58,756 bases of DNA, taken from contig SGZH01000004.1 of assembly GCA_004214175.1 (NCBI GenBank), positions 1-58,756 of the forward strand. Direction: 5' to 3'. The position numbers and the translations under genes were made by a program. Below are positions 54,507 through 58,756 of this stretch, piece by piece; positions within the stretch are counted from its first letter, which is position 1, and each line of letters starts with the position of its first letter. Under the pieces are notes generated by a model. The model was not told the origin of the DNA, did not search any database, and saw only the letters and a list, made by a program, of their open reading frames with translations. The stretch is from Flavobacteriales bacterium (lineage in GTDB: Bacteria; Bacteroidota; Bacteroidia; Flavobacteriales; Flavobacteriaceae).

Positions 54507-55391
54507 TTAATTTCTCTTGTCTTCACCCCATAATAATTTTCTTCGGAGCGTTTTAATGAAACTGTCTTCAGAAAGTTGAACTAATTTTATTTGGAAAGGT
54601 GCTTTTTTTACAGTGATTAGAGTTTCATTTTTTAGGGTAGCTATTCTTGAGTCTAACGAGACCAGATGTGATTTCCCACGCCCAGACACTTTGAGGTTTA
54701 TAATACTATTATCAGGGACCACAAGTGGTCTTGCATTTAAGTTGTGTGGAGCAATAGGCGTAATGACAATACTGTTTGTATTTGGGTCTAAAACGGGACC
54801 GCCACAACTTAAAGAATAACCTGTTGAACCTGTTGGTGTTGATATGATTAAACCGTCGGACCAGTAGGATGTTAAGTGTTTATTATTTACCATGGTCTCT
54901 ACCTTAATCATGGAGGTCGTATTTTTTCGATTTACTGCAATTTCATTCAAGGCAAAATTTAGTGGTAAATTTTCTTTGTTGTTTGGAGAGGTGTAAATAG
55001 ATAGTAAACTGCGTTCTGATAGAATATAATTTCCATTTAAAATTTGATGTAAACTTTCGGTTATTTTTTCTTTTTGAATAGTCGCTAAAAAACCAAGTCT
55101 TCCTGTATTAATTCCAATAATTGGAATCCCCAATTCTTTAACATAGCTTATAGATTTTAGAATAGTTCCATCTCCCCCAATACTTAGAAAAAAATCATAA
55201 CTGTCATCAATTTCTTTAAAAGATGAAACTTTTGAATAATTCTTAGAGATATCTTTGTGTTTTTGAATACTTTTTAAAAAAGCATCTTCAACTACAATAT
55301 CAATGTTTTTATCTTGTAAAACATCTAAAATACACTGGATATAGACTTCAGAGTCCTTATGATAAAATTGACCGTAAACCCCTATCTTCAT
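54507..55391 (-). CDS. nadK: NAD kinase
   Basis: NadK phosphorylates NAD to NADP. The 294-residue protein has the diagnostic GGDGT at 72-76 and NTGRLGFLA close after it. ALNEIAVNR, TPTGSTGYSLSCGGPVL and ITPIAPHNLNARPLV follow. The start ATG at 55391 gives the usual MKIGVYGQ N-terminus. It lies two bases after the CBS-domain gene, with which it is cotranscribed, and 98 bases before the PorG-like gene. Confidence 0.96.
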   Translation of the reverse strand: MKIGVYGQFYHKDSEVYIQCILDVLQDKNIDIVVEDAFLKSIQKHKDISKNYSKVSSFKEIDDSYDFFLSIGGDGTILKSISYVKELGIPIIGINTGRLGFLATIQKEKITESLHQILNGNYILSERSLLSIYTSPNNKENLPLNFALNEIAVNRKNTTSMIKVETMVNNKHLTSYWSDGLIISTPTGSTGYSLSCGGPVLDPNTNSIVITPIAPHNLNARPLVVPDNSIINLKVSGRGKSHLVSLDSRIATLKNETLITVKKAPFQIKLVQLSEDSFIKTLRRKLLWGEDKRN

Positions 55392-55393
55392 GA

Positions 55394-56050
55394 TTATATA
55401 TTAAGATATTTATCTAAGTAATTAGATCGATCTTTTAAATCTTCAATAAAACGATCTTCTTCATGGCTGGAAACTACATAATAGTTGTAACGCCGAAATG
55501 TTTGAACAATTGCATTCATGCCCGTATGCCCAATCTTTATAGTTAATTGCACTGTATTACTGTTTAATTTAGAAATAAAAACTCCTAATATTTTTGCGTT
55601 ATTAGACTCTATGATCTGACAAATTTCACTGAAAGAGTAATCTTTTTGGTCTTTTTCAATAACAATTATCCCACCTGCCTCATTCAAAAAGGGTGTGCCA
55701 TTGAATAAAGACATAATATCACTTAGCTCGTAATAGCCAATATATTCATTATCGTCCGAAAGAATAGGCATGATATTAGTATTATACAAAGCAAATGCCT
55801 CTAAAACATCTAACCAGTTTGTTTTTTTTCTAACAAAAAAAGACTCTAATGCATACAAATAATCTTTTAGTTGTTCTGTACCATCAAAACAATGAGCATC
55901 ATTTTCAGAAATACACCCTATATAAGTACCTTCCTTTTTTACGGGTATGTGAGAGTAGGTAAGTTGGTTAAATATACTTTGAACCTCTAAAATATTTGCG
56001 TTTATGTTAAAAGGTGCAATGTCATTAATTATATATTCTTGTGTATTCAC
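55394..56050 (-). CDS. CBS-domain protein
   Basis: This 218-residue protein has two CBS motifs in its first 135 residues (VQSIFNQLTYSHIPVKKEGTYIGCI and FALYNTNIMPILSDDNEYIGYYELSDI). A C-terminal part (about 145-218) resembles an ACT-like ligand-binding fold. CBS pairs usually bind adenosyl nucleotides and regulate a partner. The gene starts with GTG at 56050 and ends two bases before nadK; a regulatory link with NAD(P) metabolism is possible but inferred only from order. Upstream on the minus strand is a weak TAATTTG element (56073-56067). Confidence 0.8.
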   Translation of the reverse strand: MNTQEYIINDIAPFNINANILEVQSIFNQLTYSHIPVKKEGTYIGCISENDAHCFDGTEQLKDYLYALESFFVRKKTNWLDVLEAFALYNTNIMPILSDDNEYIGYYELSDIMSLFNGTPFLNEAGGIIVIEKDQKDYSFSEICQIIESNNAKILGVFISKLNSNTVQLTIKIGHTGMNAIVQTFRRYNYYVVSSHEEDRFIEDLKDRSNYLDKYLNI

Positions 56051-56108
56051 AATTATAATTTTTTTGCAAATTACTTAAAAAATAGCTTTAAATACCTAGT
56101 TCAAATTG

Positions 56109-56116
56109 TATTTTTG
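56109..56116 (+). promoter_or_regulatory. -7 element of pdxJ
   Basis: TATTTTTG matches TAnnTTTG and ends 18 bases before the pdxJ ATG at 56135. No TTG sits at the usual distance upstream. AAGAGG lies between it and the start. Confidence 0.45.
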
Positions 56117-56134
56117 CGTTTCAAAAAGAGGAAT

Positions 56135-56848
56135 ATGACAAAATTAAGTGTCAATATAAATAAAATTGCAACCCTAAGAAACTCTAGAGGTGGTCAATTT
56201 CCTAGCGTCTTGCAAGCCGCTATTGATGTTCAAAAATTTGGAGCAGATGGAGTTACTATTCATCCAAGGCCTGACGAACGTCATATTAGATATCAAGATG
56301 CTTATGACATTCAATCTATTATAAAAACAGAGTTCAATATTGAAGGAAACCCAATAGAATCCTTCTTAAAAATGGTTGTTGACATAAAACCCACTCAAGT
56401 CACTTTAGTTCCTGATGCTATAGATGCCTTAACATCAAATGCTGGATGGAATACTATAAAACACAGAAGTTACCTAAGAGAAATTATTTCAGAATTTAAA
56501 AAACAGGGAATTCGTACTTCTATATTTGTAGATCCCAACCTAGAAATGGTTGAGGGCGCTGCTGCTACAGGGACTGATCGAATTGAATTGTATACCGAAG
56601 ATTTTGCAGCGCAATATAATTTGGGAAATAAAAAAGCTATAGAACCTTATACAAAATGTGCTTTAAAGGCAACTGAATTGGGGTTAGGCATAAATGCTGG
56701 TCACGATTTGTCTCTAGAGAATATTGGATTTTTTAAAGAAAACGTTCCTAATTTATTAGAGGTATCCATAGGACATGCTTTAATTTGTGAATCAATTTAT
56801 ATGGGAATAGAAAATGTAATTGGGCAATATTTACAAAAATTGAAATAA
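56135..56848 (+). CDS. pdxJ: Pyridoxine 5'-phosphate synthase
   Basis: PdxJ condenses deoxyxylulose 5-phosphate with 3-amino-2-oxopropyl phosphate in the DXP-dependent pathway to vitamin B6. I start the gene at ATG 56135 (237 residues), because MTKLSVNINKIATLRNSRGG is the conserved N-terminus and AAGAGG lies upstream; an earlier in-frame ATG adds a hydrophobic stretch not found in the family. ADGVTIHPRPDERHI, VTLVPDA and LGINAGHDLSLEN are present. The stop overlaps the next ATG by one base (TAATG). Confidence 0.96.
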   Translation: MTKLSVNINKIATLRNSRGGQFPSVLQAAIDVQKFGADGVTIHPRPDERHIRYQDAYDIQSIIKTEFNIEGNPIESFLKMVVDIKPTQVTLVPDAIDALTSNAGWNTIKHRSYLREIISEFKKQGIRTSIFVDPNLEMVEGAAATGTDRIELYTEDFAAQYNLGNKKAIEPYTKCALKATELGLGINAGHDLSLENIGFFKENVPNLLEVSIGHALICESIYMGIENVIGQYLQKLK

Positions 56849-57612
56849 TGCAATTACATTCCAATATTATAGGTACTGGTAAACCATTCATTATTCTCCA
56901 TGGTTTCTTAGGAATGGGGGATAATTGGAAAAGTCTTGGAAAACGTTTTGCAGAACAAGGTTATCAAGTTCATTTAATAGATCAACGCAACCATGGGCGA
57001 AGTTTTCATAGTGAATCTTTTAATTATGGTGTTTTATCAGATGATTTAAAAAAATACTGTGATGTTCATCAGTTAGAAGATATCGTTTTACTGGGTCATT
57101 CGATGGGTGGCAAAACAGCTATGCGTTTCGCGGTAACTTATCCTGAGATGATATCTAAATTAATTATTGCTGATATATCGCCTAAAGAATATCCTTTGCA
57201 TCACCAAGATATATTAAAAGCGTTATCTTCTCTAGATTTTAACAAGATAGATACCAGAAAAAAGGCAGATGAAGTGATTTCTGCCTACATCAAATCCCCT
57301 GGCATACGTCAATTCTTACTAAAAAATTTATTTTGGGTTGAAAAGGGCAAATTAGGACTACGACTTAATCTTTCGGTTTTAGTCCGGCATGCTAAAGAAG
57401 TAGGGATGGCCCTCCAAGAAAATGCTGTTTTCACTAAACAAACATTGTTTTTAAAAGGAGATCGTTCTAACTATATTGAAATTCATGATGAATTTTTAAT
57501 CAAAAAACAGTTTCCAAATTTTGAAATAATCACCATACAAAATGCAGGACATTGGCTGCATGCAGAAAATCCTACTGATTTTTGTAAAGAAGTATTAAAT
57601 TTTATAAATTAG
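56848..57612 (+). CDS. Alpha/beta-fold hydrolase
   Basis: This 254-residue protein has the alpha/beta-hydrolase pattern: oxyanion-hole HGFLGMGDNW near 18-27, the nucleophile elbow GHSMGG with Ser85, and the catalytic His235 in NAGHWLHAENP. An Asp in the region between them completes the triad. It resembles the YbfF/ABHD11-type esterases with DQRNHGRS (near 45-52). The substrate cannot be deduced. It starts at an ATG overlapping the pdxJ stop and shares its transcript. Confidence 0.88.
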   Translation: MQLHSNIIGTGKPFIILHGFLGMGDNWKSLGKRFAEQGYQVHLIDQRNHGRSFHSESFNYGVLSDDLKKYCDVHQLEDIVLLGHSMGGKTAMRFAVTYPEMISKLIIADISPKEYPLHHQDILKALSSLDFNKIDTRKKADEVISAYIKSPGIRQFLLKNLFWVEKGKLGLRLNLSVLVRHAKEVGMALQENAVFTKQTLFLKGDRSNYIEIHDEFLIKKQFPNFEIITIQNAGHWLHAENPTDFCKEVLNFIN

Positions 57613-57642
57613 AGCTTAGGTTTTCCTTTTTTTAATTTTTTT

Positions 57643-57993
57643 ATGAAATGGTTCTTAAAATTATTACTATCAGCATTGTCAGTATTATTACTTGCAAATA
57701 TTCTGCCTGGCATTGATGTTAAAAGCTACACTTATGCTATTTGGGTGGCTCTTGTAATCGGTGTCCTAAATGCTATTTTACGTCCTATTCTAATTTTCTT
57801 GACTCTTCCCGCAACTCTTGTTACCCTTGGCATGTTTTTATTTGTGATCAATGCTTGTATTATACTGATTGCTTCTAATTTTTTAAGTGGATTCATGGTA
57901 ACCTCATTTTGGTGGGCGCTATTATTTAGTATAATGCTCACCTTTCTACAATCTTTGTTGCATTCCGTCTTAAAAGAAGACAATCAAAGCTAA
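57643..57993 (+). CDS. Holin-family-like small membrane protein (Phage_holin_4_2 type)
   Basis: This 116-residue protein has four hydrophobic segments (about 4-22, 29-48, 56-78, 86-108). The family pattern VLLANILPGIDVKSYTYAIWVAL, LNAILRPILIFLTLPATLVTLG and NFLSGFMVTSFWWALLFSIMLT is present. The family name refers to phage holins, but chromosomal copies are widespread in bacteria and have no known lytic role. No phage genes are nearby. It lies 30 bases after the hydrolase gene, probably in the pdxJ transcript. Confidence 0.8.
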   Translation: MKWFLKLLLSALSVLLLANILPGIDVKSYTYAIWVALVIGVLNAILRPILIFLTLPATLVTLGMFLFVINACIILIASNFLSGFMVTSFWWALLFSIMLTFLQSLLHSVLKEDNQS

Positions 57994-58012
57994 CAATCTA
58001 TTCTTAAAATAC

Positions 58013-58043
58013 TTGTATCAAGGTTTTTCGTTTTGTACTTTTG
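58013..58043 (+). promoter_or_regulatory. Promoter of tig
   Basis: TTG at 58013-58015 and TACTTTTG at 58036-58043 are 20 bases apart, a full match to the Bacteroidota promoter. The leader to the tig ATG at 58081 is about 34 bases. Confidence 0.7.
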
Positions 58044-58080
58044 CACTCCCAAAAATAAAGGGGGTAAAATTTTACAGATA

Positions 58081-58756
58081 ATGGAAATTACAAAAAAAGA
58101 CATCGATAGTTTAAATGCAGTGGTTACTGTAGAAGTTAAAGCTGAAGATTACTCAGATAAAGTTCAGAAAATATTAAACAATTATAGAAAAACTGCAAAC
58201 ATACCGGGTTTTAGAAAAGGACACGTTCCTATGGGAATGGTTAAAAAGCAATATGGTAAAGCGGTTTTAGTAGAGGAAGTAAATAAAATCCTCCAAGATG
58301 CACTACATAATTATTTAACTGAAGAAAAGTTAGATGTATTAGGAAATCCTTTACCTAAAAATGATACTGAAATAGATTGGGACGCAAAAGACTTTACATT
58401 TGATTTTGAATTAGGGCTTTCACCTAAGTTTGATGTAGATGTTGTGGGTAAAAAAGCGATTACGCATTATCATATCGAAGCGGATGATAAGATGGTAAAC
58501 GACCAAATAACTTCTATCCGTAAACAATATGGAAAATTGATTTCAAAAAACGAAGTTGAAAAAGGAGATGAAATTACAGGTACTTTTACCAATGAAGAAA
58601 AAGAAATTAATAAAGACACCACTTTTTCTTTAGATGCAATTAAAGGCAAAACTCAATTAAAAAAAATAATAGGGGCTAAGGTTGGTGATACATTGAGTCT
58701 AAAAACAAAAAACCTTTTCGCAAATGACCATCAAAATCAAACTTATTTAGGGGTAT
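58081..58756 (+). CDS. tig: Trigger factor (partial, cut by window end)
   Basis: Trigger factor is the ribosome-bound chaperone that meets nascent chains. Only the first 225 residues lie in the window and no stop is reached. The ribosome-binding domain (about 1-115) contains the signature PGFRKGHVPMGMVKKQYG (near 43-60), with FRKG as the ribosome contact. The following part (about 125-225) is the start of the domain that in many species is a FKBP-type isomerase; in Bacteroidota this part is divergent. It has its own promoter. Confidence 0.92.
   Translation, partial: MEITKKDIDSLNAVVTVEVKAEDYSDKVQKILNNYRKTANIPGFRKGHVPMGMVKKQYGKAVLVEEVNKILQDALHNYLTEEKLDVLGNPLPKNDTEIDWDAKDFTFDFELGLSPKFDVDVVGKKAITHYHIEADDKMVNDQITSIRKQYGKLISKNEVEKGDEITGTFTNEEKEINKDTTFSLDAIKGKTQLKKIIGAKVGDTLSLKTKNLFANDHQNQTYLGV

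Noticed and set aside
57643-57993. Prophage remnant suggested by a holin-family protein
   Set aside because: No other phage genes, attachment sites or composition shifts are present, and this family is common on bacterial chromosomes.
1-58756. CRISPR array, tRNA, rRNA or insertion sequence
   Set aside because: I looked in the gaps on both strands and found no repeated spacer-like units, no tRNA T-loop motif in a cloverleaf context, and no transposase gene.

Overview
The window is AT-rich and chromosomal. It comes from a member of the Bacteroidota, most likely a (probably marine) Flavobacteriaceae species. Four lines of evidence agree: an alternative complex III (Act) cluster directly upstream of aa3 oxidase subunits I and II; SprA, a PorP/SprF-type protein and a PorG-like protein of the type IX secretion system (T9SS); Bacteroidota-style promoters (TTG, about 20 nt, TAnnTTTG) in front of many genes; and weak Shine-Dalgarno signals with frequent TTG/GTG starts. 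I see no insertion sequence, prophage, CRISPR array, rRNA or tRNA. No gene-free stretch exceeds 300 bases; the longest are 27589-27815 (227 bases) and 4482-4707 (226 bases).

Layout. 1-4051: nusA and infB, with a possible rimP end at the edge. 4089-4481 (minus): a small SPOR-domain protein. 4708-15993: a respiratory operon, actA-actB-actC-actD-actE-actF-coxB-coxA, closed by a strong terminator at 16026-16059. 16105-18056: ruvB-queG. 18196-27588: ruvA, sprA, gcvH, a VanZ-like gene and a TonB-family gene, closed by a bidirectional terminator. 27816-28862 (minus): a secreted metallo-beta-lactamase-fold protein that has lost its metal ligands. 28987-34087: the second part of the oxidase system, namely ctaB, two subunit III genes, subunit IV, a SCO-like protein without copper cysteines, a true SCO protein, a DUF420/CtaM-like protein and a small CxxC membrane protein. 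34219-42092: a MacAB-TolC-like export operon (ATPase, two permeases, adaptor, TolC-like protein, second adaptor) followed by tsaB. 42195-46987 (minus): two tandem secreted paralogs of unknown function, a DUF255/YyaL-type thioredoxin-domain lipoprotein, and an Nfu Fe-S scaffold. 47076-48074: a PorP/SprF-type protein. 48109-56050 (minus): murI, two Skp/OmpH proteins, bamA, uppS, a PorG-like protein, nadK and a CBS-domain protein. 56135-58756: pdxJ, an alpha/beta hydrolase, a small holin-like membrane protein and the start of tig (cut by the window end).

How the genes fit together. The two respiratory blocks should form one electron path: menaquinol to Act complex to cytochrome c to aa3 oxidase. 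The second block supplies heme O and the copper and heme assembly factors. The Skp-BamA-UppS block builds the envelope, and SprA, the PorG-like and PorP/SprF-type proteins belong to T9SS and gliding. Most of the window is conserved Flavobacteriia backbone. The parts most worth a second look are the ligand-less metallo-beta-lactamase-fold protein, the cysteine-less SCO-like protein with an apparently leaderless TTG start, the CxxC mini-protein next to the oxidase assembly genes, the tandem secreted paralogs, and a lysine/glycine/asparagine-rich insertion in SprA.
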